Assembly: GCF_000418325.1 (NCBI RefSeq)
Contig: NC_021658.1
Location: 14,240,501 to 14,304,500 of the forward strand
Reading direction: 5' to 3'
Length of the DNA stretch: 64,000 nt
Source of the DNA: Sorangium cellulosum So0157-2
GTDB lineage: Bacteria; Myxococcota_A; Polyangia; Polyangiales; Polyangiaceae
Part shown: in pieces, positions 51,514 through 59,397 of the stretch
Layout: the number at the start of each line of letters is the position of its first letter
Numbering within the stretch: position 1 is the stretch's first letter
The notes under the pieces: generated by a model
What the model saw: the letters and a program-made list of their open reading frames with translations, nothing else
Database searches by the model: none
What the model was told of the DNA's origin: nothing
Made by a program: the position numbers and the translations under genes

Positions 51514-52412
51514 GGCGAGAGGTCGCGGAGCTTCGCCGCGAGGAAGTCGACAAGGGCGCGCACCCGCGCCGGCACGAAACGATGGCTCGGCAGGATGGCG
51601 TTGAGCGGATAGGGCTCCCCCTGCCAGCCGGGCAGCAGGCGCACAAGGCGGCCCTCGCGCAGATCGTGCACGAGATCCAGCTCGGATTTGTAGAGCAGGC
51701 CGGCGCCGGCGAGGGCCCAGTGGTGGGCGATGGCCGCGTCGTCGGCGTCGCGGTCGCCGTCGACGCGCACCTCGGTCCATGCGCCGTCTTTCTCGAAGCG
51801 CCAGGCCACGTGCCGCTTGTGGTTGACGTGGAAGGTCAGGCAGTTGTGCTGGGCCAGGTCGTCGGGCGAGCGCGGCGGCTCGCGCCGCGCAAGGTACGCG
51901 GGGGAAGCGCAGAGCACGCGGCGCGTCGTGGAGAGCGCCCGGGCCACCAGCCGGGAGTCGCTGAGCTCGCCGTAACGCAAGGCCAGGTCCACCACGTCGC
52001 GCATCACGTCCTGCACGCGATCGGTCACGGACAGGGCCAGGCGCACGCCCGGATGGGCCGCCACGAACTCGTCGAGCCAGGGCAAGAGCACGCTGCGCGC
52101 GAGATCCGACGGCGCGGCCACGCGGACCGTGCCCACGAGCGAGCGGCGCTGGGACGCGAGCTGCGCCTCGCCTTCTTCCAGGAGATCGAGCGCGCGGGAG
52201 GCGTAGTCCAGGAGGATCTGGCCCTCCGGCGTCAGGCGCAGCGCGCGCGTGGACCGCTCGAACAGCCGCTCGCCCAGCTGCGCCTCCAGCCGCTTGAGCA
52301 TGGCGCTGGCGGCGGCCGGCGTGACGCCCAGGACCCGCGCCGCCGCCGTCAGCGTCCCGCGGCGGGCCGTCTCCACCAGCACGCGCAGATCTTCGATGCT
52401 CTCGATGCTCAC
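51471..52412 (-). CDS. LysR family transcriptional regulator
   Basis: This 313-residue protein has an N-terminal winged helix-turn-helix (about 5-62: IEDLRVLVETARRGTLTAAARVLGVTPAAASAMLKRLEAQLGERLF) and a LysR substrate-binding domain. It starts with GTG 52412; no ATG is near. The last residues (SPQKPGVPGARGLKR) lie antisense to the end of the MRJP gene. It is convergent with that gene and divergent from the short lipoprotein gene at 52796. Its likely targets are itself and one of these neighbours. Confidence 0.92.
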   Translation of the reverse strand: MSIESIEDLRVLVETARRGTLTAAARVLGVTPAAASAMLKRLEAQLGERLFERSTRALRLTPEGQILLDYASRALDLLEEGEAQLASQRRSLVGTVRVAAPSDLARSVLLPWLDEFVAAHPGVRLALSVTDRVQDVMRDVVDLALRYGELSDSRLVARALSTTRRVLCASPAYLARREPPRSPDDLAQHNCLTFHVNHKRHVAWRFEKDGAWTEVRVDGDRDADDAAIAHHWALAGAGLLYKSELDLVHDLREGRLVRLLPGWQGEPYPLNAILPSHRFVPARVRALVDFLAAKLRDLSPQKPGVPGARGLKR

Positions 52413-52643
52413 GTGGATAGCTTCGCCCGGGGAGCGCTCCAAGGCGAGCGCGGGGCGACGCCGAGGACGGCTCAGCAGGTGGGCCCGGGGAGTTCGCGAT
52501 GGTCGATCCGTCGCCTCGGGCGGCCGTCGTCGTCTCGCTCGCCAGCGGATCATCGGCTGAAAGAACCCGTGTGTGCGGTCTGTAAGGGGTCCTCGCTGGC
52601 CCCGGCACGACGACGTACAGGCGACACTTCGGGCATCTCGAAC

Positions 52644-52668
52644 TGGCATGTATATTGCCGAATCGGCA
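52644..52668 (+). promoter_or_regulatory. Sigma-54 type promoter overlapping a palindrome
   Basis: tggcatgtatattgcc at 52644-52659 fits the -24/-12 consensus, with GG and GC exactly ten bases apart. It overlaps tgccgaatcggca (52656-52668), a perfect 6-bp inverted repeat around one base. The site points toward the short lipoprotein gene 140 bp downstream and also lies in the LysR upstream region. Confidence 0.55.
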
Positions 52669-52775
52669 TGCGATCCGTCCCCCTAGAAAATGAGTCGCTA
52701 CAGACGAGCTCGCTATGGTGGCGTCGGCGTGCGACCCGTCTCCCTGGGAGGTGAGTCGCTACAGGCGAATTCGCA
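52669..52775 (+). repeat. Imperfect direct repeat of about 45 bp, period 61
   Basis: tgcgatccgtccccct ... gagtcgctacagacgagctcgc (from 52669) recurs as tgcgacccgtctccct ... gagtcgctacaggcgaattcgc (from 52730). The pair lies just behind the predicted sigma-54 promoter and before the lipoprotein gene. Confidence 0.75.
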
Positions 52776-52795
52776 CCGCATCAACGAGGAGGCGA

Positions 52796-52978
52796 ATGAG
52801 ACCTTTGTTTTTGACGATCACGGCGGCGATGGCCGCGCTTGCCATCGGCTGCGTCGAGGGTGGATCGCGCGAGTCGGAGCCCGCTGGCGATGAGCTCGGC
52901 GAGGCTGATCAGGCCTTCGGCGAACGGACCGGGGCCTCGTCGCGGCGCGCCCCTTCCGCGCCCCGCACCACACCGTGA
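52796..52978 (+). CDS. Short lipoprotein, probably truncated
   Basis: This 60-residue reading frame has a well-placed AGGAGG and a clear lipoprotein signal (MRPLFLTITAAMAALAIGCVEG, Cys20). It then reads SRESEPAGDELGEADQAFG, a plausible mature start. From about 52921 onward the DNA instead matches comM in another frame, so the last 19 or so codons (GERTGASSRRAPSAPRTTP) are out-of-frame comM sequence. It is therefore the 5' end of a lipoprotein gene joined to unrelated debris. It may still be expressed as a small lipopeptide. Confidence 0.55.
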   Translation: MRPLFLTITAAMAALAIGCVEGGSRESEPAGDELGEADQAFGERTGASSRRAPSAPRTTP

Positions 52979-53073
52979 GCGCCGCGGGTCTCGTCGTCGG
53001 CGGCGATCCGATCCGCCCGGGCGAGGTCTCCCTGGCCCACCATGGTTGCCTGTTCCTCGACGAGCTCCTCGAG
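52945..53073 (+). pseudogene. Fragment of the comM/yifB Mg-chelatase-like ATPase gene
   Basis: One frame reads ARPFRAPHHTVSAAGLVVGG, then RPGEVSLAHHGCLFLDELLE, the highly conserved segment of ComM/YifB that contains Walker B (LFLDEL). Only these 43 codons are present. The N-terminal P-loop part and the C-terminal half are missing, and sequence on both sides belongs to lipoprotein-like signal regions. Its 3' part is included in the 215-bp tandem duplication. Confidence 0.8.
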
Positions 53074-53440
53074 AACAAGTCGTTCGGCCTGCGGTGCGTT
53101 GTGTTCGGACTGGCTTCCGCGACCATCCTGATGACGGGATGCGCCGTGGATTCAGCGGAGCTCACGATCTGCGCGAGCATGTGCTCCTCGGGAACGACGT
53201 CGCGGCTAGGTGCCCCGGGTCACACATCCGCCCGGGCGAGGTCTCCCTGGCCCACCATGGTTGCCTGTTCCTCGACGAGCTCCTCGAGAACAAGTCGTTC
53301 GGCCTGCGGTGCGTTGTGTTCGGACTGGCTTCCGCGACCATCCTGATGACGGGATGCGCCGTGGATTCAGCGGAGCTCACGATCTGCGCGAGCATGTGCT
53401 CCTCGGGAACGACGTCGCGGCGAGGTGCCCCGGGTCACAC
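53011..53440 (+). repeat. Near-perfect 215-bp tandem duplication of chimeric debris
   Basis: 53011-53225 and 53226-53440 are identical except for one base (ctaggt versus cgaggt near the unit end). Each unit has a comM Walker-B piece fused in frame to a lipoprotein-signal-like stretch (FGLRCVVFGLASATILMTGCAVDS). The right copy ends inside the stop region of the leftward SDR gene. 215 is not a multiple of three, so the two copies are in different frames. Confidence 0.95.
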
Positions 53441-54184
53441 TGCGGTGTAGCCGCCGTCCACGGTCAGCTGCGTGCCGGTCATGTACGACGACCAGTCGGA
53501 CAGCAGGAAGACCGCCGGTCGAGCGATCTCGTCTGCGTGCGCGTACCGCTTCATCAGCGTGGCCGCGCCGAAGGCGTCGAGCACCTGCTCGCCGCTTTGC
53601 ATATGATCCCAGATCTCGGTCTCCACCGGGCCGGGCAGGATGGCGTTGACGCGAATCTTGTCCGCCGCGTAGTCGATGGCCGCAGACTTGGTGAGGCCGA
53701 GGATCGCGTGCTTGGTCGCGGCATAGACGCCGAACCCGGGCGCAGAGACCGTGGAGGCGATCGAGCCGCAGTTGACGATCGAGCCGCCGCCGCCCTTCTT
53801 CATGACAGGCACTTGATACCTCATGCACAGATAGATGCTGTGCAGGTTGACCTGCATGAGAGCGAGGTAATCGGCGACCGGCACGTCCGCGAGCGGCCCG
53901 AGCGCGGTGGCGATACCGGCGTTGTTGAAGACGCTGTCCAGCCGCCCATGGGCCTCCACGGTGCGCTCGATCAGAGCCTGGATGTCCGCCTCGACGGTGA
54001 CGTCGGTGCGGACGAACAGCGCGTTTCCACCCTCCACCTTGATGCGGGCCACGAGCGCGTCGCCCATCTCCTGGCGTCGCGCGGCCAGCACCACCTTGGC
54101 GCCGGCCCGCGCCGCCGCGATCGCTGTCGCGGCCCCGATTCCCGATGTGGCCCCGGTGATCAAAACGACTTTATTGCTGAGCAT
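53435..54184 (-). CDS. SDR family oxidoreductase
   Basis: This 249-residue classical short-chain dehydrogenase has TGATSGIG at about 12-19, NNAG at about 88-91, the catalytic Ser in NCGSIAST, and Tyr and Lys in GVYAATKHA. The C-terminal GTQLTVDGGYTAV is typical of FabG-like SDRs. It starts at ATG 54184. Its stop lies inside the last bases of the 215-bp duplication, so the duplicated debris abuts it directly. The substrate is unknown. Upstream is an AT-richer region. Confidence 0.92.
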   Translation of the reverse strand: MLSNKVVLITGATSGIGAATAIAAARAGAKVVLAARRQEMGDALVARIKVEGGNALFVRTDVTVEADIQALIERTVEAHGRLDSVFNNAGIATALGPLADVPVADYLALMQVNLHSIYLCMRYQVPVMKKGGGGSIVNCGSIASTVSAPGFGVYAATKHAILGLTKSAAIDYAADKIRVNAILPGPVETEIWDHMQSGEQVLDAFGAATLMKRYAHADEIARPAVFLLSDWSSYMTGTQLTVDGGYTAV

Positions 54185-54557
54185 GGCAATATCAACTCCG
54201 TGTAATAAGTATTGGAATGGATCGAAAGACTGGCTGTCTCCAGCTGACGGGACGACGGCGAAAAGGAGCGGCCCGAGGGACCGCCGGTGCTCGTCGCGAC
54301 GTTCGCGGCGCCGCGGGCTCGCCTTGACGAGGCCGAGGCCGTCCAAGCGTTCGCGCTGGCGTGCCACCGAGGATAGCCCGCGCGAAACCATTACGTCCTG
54401 TCAAGAATTTTCCGCCAACGACCGGCAGTTGGCATAACATACAAGAAATACGATCCACTGATCCGCGCATAAATACCAACAGATCCAACGAGTTCACTCG
54501 GATATGTGATATTGTCTACATTACGCTGGCGACGCCGTCAGATGTCAGCACTGCTCG
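54185..54557. other. AT-richer intergenic stretch
   Basis: No gene was found. From about 54395 to 54545 the base composition is clearly lower in GC than anywhere else in the window (for example cataacatacaagaaatac). This suggests foreign or decayed DNA joined to the helicase-primase fragment that follows. Confidence 0.5.
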
Positions 54558-54800
54558 ATTCTATTTGGCGAGGGCGGGAACGGCAAGAGCGCGGGGATCA
54601 ACCTCGTGAGGGCGATGTTTCCGCCGGAAGCACTCGCGAGCCTTCCGCCGCAACGGTGGACGGAGCGATTTGCGCTGTCTGCGCCAGAAGGGAAACTGGC
54701 TAACTTCGTGTCGAAAACGCCCAGCGGAGAGCGCCTCGAGGGTGGAGCGTTCAAGGCGGTGGTGACCGGCGATCCGGTGATGGCGGAGAGAAAGCACCGT
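54558..54800 (+). pseudogene. Fragment of a D5/P4-type phage or plasmid helicase-primase
   Basis: The frame beginning at 54558 reads ILFGEGGNGKSAGINLVRAM with a superfamily 3 Walker A (GEGGNGKS). PQRWTERFALSAPEGKLANF and GGAFKAVVTGDPVMAERKHRE then follow, matching the Walker B/sensor region of phage and plasmid primase-helicases. The N-terminal primase and C-terminal portions are missing, there is no start codon or ribosome binding site, and homology ends about 54800. It is a relic of an integrated mobile element. Confidence 0.75.
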
Positions 54801-55485
54801 GAGGGTGAGCTCGCAGTAGATCTCCTGAAGGACGTGGAGATCCTCGCTCCGCCGGGCATCGATCGCGGACGATGCAAACAGGGGCGGGACGCGCTCCAGG
54901 TGTGCCCTGGAGGGATCATCGGGCGCGTGGTTCGCGCGTACGAGGTAGATTCGCTGGCCGAAGTCCGAGACCGACCATGTCCTGAGCCAAGGATGCGTCA
55001 TATCGCGAGTAACCAGATGACCGGCATGGCTTTTATCGAGCCGTCAGGGAACACGCTGCCCTGCCGGGGCGCAGGGCTCGGCGGCCCGGTCGATCAGCTG
55101 CGCCGCCGGGAGCGCGGCTCGATAGAAGCACATGGCCTGATCTTGCGTCGGTCCAGTGTCTTTCATCGAAGCCCGGGAGGCGGAGGAGAGTAGAGCGAAC
55201 GCGGGCGACCTGTCGATCTTCCGCGAGCGGCCCCGAGCCCTCCGCGAGCGGAGCCACCCCCGCGCTCTCCGAGGTGTTCCGATAGACTACCATTGCGCCG
55301 GAGGAGCGCAGCGAGGAGCCGCTTGAGATGAGCTCGCTCCCAGCATCACCTTTCCGCCAGGAGCCCATGCGAGCTCGCACCTTCGCCGTGCGCGCGGCTC
55401 GCGACCCCGCACGTGCTCGCGGCTTGCCGCGCCGCCCCCCCCCGGCTGATAGCTCGCTGGACGCAATCAGGAAGCGAGGGGACGT
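54801..55485. other. Region without recognisable genes
   Basis: Open frames exist on both strands because of the high GC content, but none resembles a protein family. It is interrupted, low-conservation-looking sequence between the primase fragment and the PQQ fragment. GAGGGG just before 55486 is a usable ribosome binding site for the latter. Confidence 0.4.
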
Positions 55486-55680
55486 ATGAGCGAATACCGA
55501 ACAATCGCGGCGGCGCCGGTGCTGGTGGCGGCGTTCCGGGATCAGATCTTCGGCGTCGATCCGGGCACCGGGCGCGTGCTCTGGGAGTACAAGCAGGCCG
55601 GGGGCGGTTTCTCTTCCACAGCGCTCCTGATCACGCCTGCGGCGATCTACGCGGCGAGCTTCAGCCGCGTCGCCTGCACC
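55486..55680 (+). pseudogene. 5' end of a PQQ-like beta-propeller gene, cut by an IS91-type element
   Basis: ATG 55486 with GAGGGG upstream starts MSEYRTIAAAPVLVAAFRDQ, followed by IFGVDPGTGRVLWEYKQ, a PQQ_2 outer-membrane-assembly-like blade. After about 63 residues (AAIYAASFS) the frame passes into the zinc-ribbon part of an IS91-family transposase. The remaining blades are not found downstream of the transposase fragment. The exact junction is uncertain by about 20 bases. Confidence 0.65.
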
Positions 55681-56378
55681 GCCGCGCCGAGCCGCAGGAA
55701 CAGCGGCAGCGGCGGTTTCTGCCCGCCGTGTCTGGGCCGACGCATGTGTGCCACGGCGGCGAACCTGATCGAGGACGTCCTGCACGAGGTGGCGTTCTGA
55801 CAGTGGGTGTTGACGTTTCCGTTTTCGTGGTGGCGCAGGCTCGCCCAGGACGGGGCGTCGTTCGGCGTGCTGACCCGCATCTTCGTCGAGAGCGTGGAGC
55901 GGTTCTACGAAACGCGCGCCGCGCGCCGAGGCGCGTGCGGCGCGGTCAAGAGCGGCGCGGTGACCGACGTGCAACGCACGTCCGGCGACATGCGGCTCAA
56001 TCCGCATCTGCACGTGGTCTTCCTCGACGGGGCTTATCACGAAGACGGCACCGAGCTCGTATGGAACGAACTCGGTGACCTGCGAACGGGGGAGGTCGGT
56101 CAGGTCCTAGAGCACGCCGTCGGGCGGATGCTCCGAACCCTCAGGCGGCACGGGCATCTCGAGATCGAGCACGACGTCGAGGAGGACGACGAGCCCGAGG
56201 CCGTGCTCTGTGCCTCCGCCGTCTCGGGACGAGAGCCGCGCCACACGTCGTCGCCCCGCAATGGCTCCGCGGGCTCTCGCCGTCTTCTCCGAGCGCGCTC
56301 GCGTACGACAAGCCGCTGTGCGCTGCGCTCGATGGCTTCACCTTGCACGCAGCGACGCGCGCCGGTGCGCACCATATA
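55681..56378 (+). pseudogene. IS91-family transposase remnant with stop and frameshift
   Basis: The translation GGFCPPCLGRRMCATAANLI, an in-frame TGA at 55798, then QWVLTFPFSWWRRLAQDG, SGAVTDVQRTSGDMRLNPHL and HVVFLDGAYHEDG match IS91-type Y2/HUH transposases, including zinc-ribbon cysteines and the HxH of the HUH motif. Near 56265 the reading shifts by one frame to ALAYDKPLCAALDGFTLHAATRAGA and ends about 56378. The N terminus and catalytic tyrosine part are missing. It is inactive. IS91 elements move by rolling-circle replication and often carry flanking DNA. Confidence 0.85.
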
Positions 56379-56517
56379 GCGTCTCGCGACGCGCTTCCCG
56401 GGCCAGACCAACGCCCGGACGGACACGTGTGCCCACGGCACGCCGGTGCGCCCCGTAGCGCGCGCGGCGCCGCCCGTTCGCGAGCGCGTAGGAGCGACCT
56501 CCCTCCGGCGCTCGATC

Positions 56518-57459
56518 CTAGCGGCCGAGCAGGATCCGTTGCTCTCCCGGCGCGAGGATGTGGACCTTCCCAGGCGCGATCCGCCGGGCCGCCATCACGC
56601 GCTTGAGCTCGGAGGCCGCCTGGCCGGGCTCGTCCGAGGAGTTGATGAACGTGTCGAAATGGATCGGCACCATCCATTTCGCGCCCAACTCTTCGCAGGC
56701 CTCTAGCGCCTCTGCCGGGTCCACGTGGCGCGAGTGCATGAAATCGCGCGGCCCCATCGGCGCGATCGGCATCAGCGCGAGATCGATCGCGGGGAACCGC
56801 GCCCGCGTCTCCGTGAACACCTTGCGATCGTAAGCGGTGTCCCCGCCGAAGTAGACGGTGATCCCATGATATTCCACGACGTACCCCGTGAATCCACCCC
56901 AGCCGAGGGCGATGTCGACTCCGTAGCGGCCTCCCCCGTGCTTCACCGGGACGGCGGTGATCCGCAGCCCGTCGTGCTCCCAGCGCTGCCACGTGGAGAG
57001 CTCGATCGTGTCGAACGCGAAATCGGGCACGTAGGGGAGGGCGCCGCGGGGGACAAAGAGCACCGGTGTCTTCTCCTCGATCATCTCGAGCGAGCCGAGC
57101 GACAGGTGATCGAAGTGCGTGTGCGAGACCAGCACCGCCGAGAGGGGCGGCACGTGCTCCGGGTCCAGGCCCGGCTCGACGAGCCGCGCGGCGAGGAGGC
57201 CCACGGTCGAGGTGAAGACCGGATCCGTGAGGATCTGCTTGTCGTCGATCTGGACGAGCGCCGTCGCGTGGCCGACCCAGAGGACGGCCAGGCGCGCGTC
57301 TTTGCGGTAGGGCTCTCGCACCTTGTTGGCGACGGGCGCCGGGCCGCCGAACAGCGCGCCCGTGTTGCCTGACAGGACGCGCCCCGGCATGCTGTTGCAG
57401 GACAGCGCCGAGGCGGCGAGGAGCGCCATGAGAGCGGTGGAGCTTGCCGCGCGGAGCAT
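56518..57459 (-). CDS. MBL-fold metallohydrolase lipoprotein
   Basis: This 313-residue protein has a lipoprotein signal (LLAASALSCNS, Cys21). The metallo-beta-lactamase fold of the UlaG/NAPE-PLD-like group shows WVGHATALVQIDD, the zinc motif SHTHFDHLS (His113, His115, Asp117, His118), GGDTAYD and a late IHFDTF. NAPE-PLD-like members hydrolyse phospholipid or lactone substrates. A periplasmic or outer-membrane location is implied. It starts 4 bp after the stop of the outer-membrane-protein-like gene upstream, so they form an operon. Confidence 0.9.
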   Translation of the reverse strand: MLRAASSTALMALLAASALSCNSMPGRVLSGNTGALFGGPAPVANKVREPYRKDARLAVLWVGHATALVQIDDKQILTDPVFTSTVGLLAARLVEPGLDPEHVPPLSAVLVSHTHFDHLSLGSLEMIEEKTPVLFVPRGALPYVPDFAFDTIELSTWQRWEHDGLRITAVPVKHGGGRYGVDIALGWGGFTGYVVEYHGITVYFGGDTAYDRKVFTETRARFPAIDLALMPIAPMGPRDFMHSRHVDPAEALEACEELGAKWMVPIHFDTFINSSDEPGQAASELKRVMAARRIAPGKVHILAPGEQRILLGR

Positions 57460-57463
57460 GGGG

Positions 57464-58066
57464 TCAGAAGTACCTGAGGTTGAGCGTCAACGTGGTCCCG
57501 CGCAGCGCGCGCGTCGGAGAGTAGGCGACCTGCACGCCGATGACACCGAAGAGGGTGTAGAGGCCGGCCTCGTACGCCGCCGCGACCTCGCCGCCGAGCG
57601 TGAAGGCGGAGCCGCCGAGCGAGCAGGAGAGGTACTCTCCGCGGTGGAGCAGGGGGAAGTAGGCGCGCACACCGCCAGTCAGCTGCACGTGATCTTCGAT
57701 GCCGGCGCCGGAGAAGAGGTATTCGGGCGTGACATGGATCTCGAGCGCTCCGGCATGCCGCGCGAGCGGCTCGGCGAGGAGGCTGCGCCAGGGGGACAGC
57801 CTTCGATTTCTGCCGAAGGAGTAGAGCAGGGGGGTGAGCTGCCAGCGCAGGCCGAAGCGCGTGTCGTCGGCGTAGAGGTGCCAGGTGGGGCTCGGAATGA
57901 GCTGCGACGCGGCCCAGGCGAGGTCGGGGCTTATCCCCGCCTCGGCGAGGCTCTGCGTCTCCGCGGCGCGGGCGGGGGAGCCCCAGGCGAGCGCGCCTGC
58001 CAGCGCGGCGCCGGCGAGCGAGCGTCGGAGCGCTGTCGCGGGGCCGCCGCGCGCAATGCAGGGCAA
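57464..58066 (-). CDS. Outer-membrane beta-barrel-like protein
   Basis: A protein of about 200 residues has a signal peptide (LRRSLAGAALAGALAWGSPARA) and a mature part of alternating polar/aromatic strands (WHLYADDTRFGLRWQLTPLLYSFGRNRR; VQLTGGVRAYFPLLHRGEYLS) ending in LTLNLRYF. A terminal Phe after a beta strand is the usual outer-membrane insertion signal. No ATG precedes the signal peptide closely, so TTG 58066 is proposed; an ATG at 58222 would give an implausible long leader. It is co-transcribed with the MBL-fold lipoprotein, so the two may act together at the outer membrane on lipids. Confidence 0.65.
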   Translation of the reverse strand: MPCIARGGPATALRRSLAGAALAGALAWGSPARAAETQSLAEAGISPDLAWAASQLIPSPTWHLYADDTRFGLRWQLTPLLYSFGRNRRLSPWRSLLAEPLARHAGALEIHVTPEYLFSGAGIEDHVQLTGGVRAYFPLLHRGEYLSCSLGGSAFTLGGEVAAAYEAGLYTLFGVIGVQVAYSPTRALRGTTLTLNLRYF

Positions 58067-58289
58067 CCGAGCGCCCGCAGCCGCCCGCAGCCGAGCGCAG
58101 GCGCTTGCCGAGCACCGCGAGGATGGCGAGGGCGCGACGTTGCCCGAAGCGGGCGCGGTGGCATTCTCCTCGGCGCGATGGCAGCTCGCTCTCGCCACCG
58201 TGCGCCCTCTTGCCTTCTCCATCTTCTCTCTTGTTCTCTGCCAGCCGCTGTCACCCTCACGGAGAACCAGTACAGCCATCGACCGCGCC

Positions 58290-59309
58290 TCAATGCGCGA
58301 GCGCGGGGCTCTCGCCGCTCCGCCGAACGGCGCTGCCATGGGCCCGGAGCGCGGCGAGGCCTTCCGCGCGGCTCCGCACGGCGCGGTAGCCAATCTCCTT
58401 CTTCGCCCGAGCAGACGAGAGGTGAAGCGTTTGCCCGAGGAGCCGCACGTCCTCGAGGGTGAGCGGTGGGCGCCGTCGCGGCGCGAACCACCCGAAGAGG
58501 TTGGTGAGGAGCCACCCGAACAGCACCGCCAGGGGGAGGGGTACGGACCAGGCCTTCGCGTTTACGCCGCGCGTCGCCATGAGCTCCGTCAAGAAGGTGC
58601 GCATCGGCGTGACCTCGTCGTCGGTCACGAAATACGCGCGCCCGCCGACGTCACTGCGCACTGCGCAGCTCACCGCTTCGGCGACATTGTCGACGTGGGC
58701 GACGCTGTAGAGGTGTTTGCCCCCGCCGACGTAGGCGAAGCGCCCGGCGCGGAAGGCCTCCGCGATGATGTCAAGGGTCTGCGCGTCCGGGCCCCAGATC
58801 ATCGGTGGGCGGAGGCTCACGGTGCGCATCGCGGGGCTGTCTGCCTCGAGCACCATCGCCTCGGCGAGCGCTTTCGTCGCGCTGTACGGCAAGGAGCGGT
58901 CGACCCTGGGCGGCAGAGCGTCCTCGTCCCCTTCGCTCGGCCGAGCGCCCTCGATGACAACCGACGCAGCCCCGAGGTAGATGAAGCGGCGGACGCCGGC
59001 CGCGCGCGCCGCTGCGAGCAAGCCGCCGGTGCCCTCGACGTTGGTGCGGGCGTGCTCGCCCCAGCGCAGGGCCGAGGTGAGGGACGCGGCCGCGTGCACC
59101 ACGACCGCGGCGCCCGTGCAGCCCTCGGTGAGCGCGGCGGCGTCGTGGAGGTCGCCGCGGACGGGCTCGGCGCCGAGAGCGGTGAGCTTGGCAGCGCTGG
59201 CGGCGCTTCGCGCGAGGGCACGGACGCGGTACTCACGCGCGATGAGCGCACGGACGATGGCGCGGCCCACGAAGCCGCTGCCTCCGGTGACGAACACGGT
59301 CTCTGCCAT
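58290..59309 (-). CDS. NAD-dependent epimerase/dehydratase (3-beta-HSD-like)
   Basis: This 339-residue extended SDR has a Rossmann motif GGSGFVG (9-15), HAAAS at about 72-76, and the catalytic YxxxK in LPYSATKALAE (about 140). SLRPPMIWGP and AHVDNVAEAV are typical of the 3-beta-hydroxysteroid dehydrogenase/isomerase-like family. A hydrophobic stretch (PLPLAVLFGWLLTNLFGWF, about 255-275) suggests membrane association. It lies 84 bp downstream of tetR on the same strand with twin TetR-like operators between, so it is the likely regulated target. The substrate is probably lipophilic. Confidence 0.9.
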   Translation of the reverse strand: MAETVFVTGGSGFVGRAIVRALIAREYRVRALARSAASAAKLTALGAEPVRGDLHDAAALTEGCTGAAVVVHAAASLTSALRWGEHARTNVEGTGGLLAAARAAGVRRFIYLGAASVVIEGARPSEGDEDALPPRVDRSLPYSATKALAEAMVLEADSPAMRTVSLRPPMIWGPDAQTLDIIAEAFRAGRFAYVGGGKHLYSVAHVDNVAEAVSCAVRSDVGGRAYFVTDDEVTPMRTFLTELMATRGVNAKAWSVPLPLAVLFGWLLTNLFGWFAPRRRPPLTLEDVRLLGQTLHLSSARAKKEIGYRAVRSRAEGLAALRAHGSAVRRSGESPALAH

Positions 59310-59359
59310 GACGAATCTCTCCTGTTCGGGCCCGCTCCGGCGCGCCCTCCAGGATCATC

Positions 59360-59397
59360 TATAGCACCGCTATACGAATTGTCTATAGCGGCGCTAC
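59360..59397. promoter_or_regulatory. Twin operator for the adjacent TetR regulator
   Basis: tatagcaccgctata (59360-59374) is a perfect 6-bp inverted repeat around three bases. tatagcggcgctac (59384-59397) repeats the same half-sites with one mismatch, 24 bp away. They lie between tetR and the epimerase; the second overlaps the tetR stop codon. The AT-rich palindrome in GC-rich DNA is the kind of site a TetR dimer binds. Confidence 0.75.

Noticed and set aside
55780..55815. In-frame TGA read as selenocysteine in the transposase
   Set aside because: IS91 transposases have no Sec at this position, a frameshift follows, and the protein ends are missing, so decay is the simpler explanation.
55033..56040. 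Minus-strand open frame opposite the IS91 and PQQ remnants
   Set aside because: No family resemblance and no start signals; the opposite strand has clear transposase motifs.
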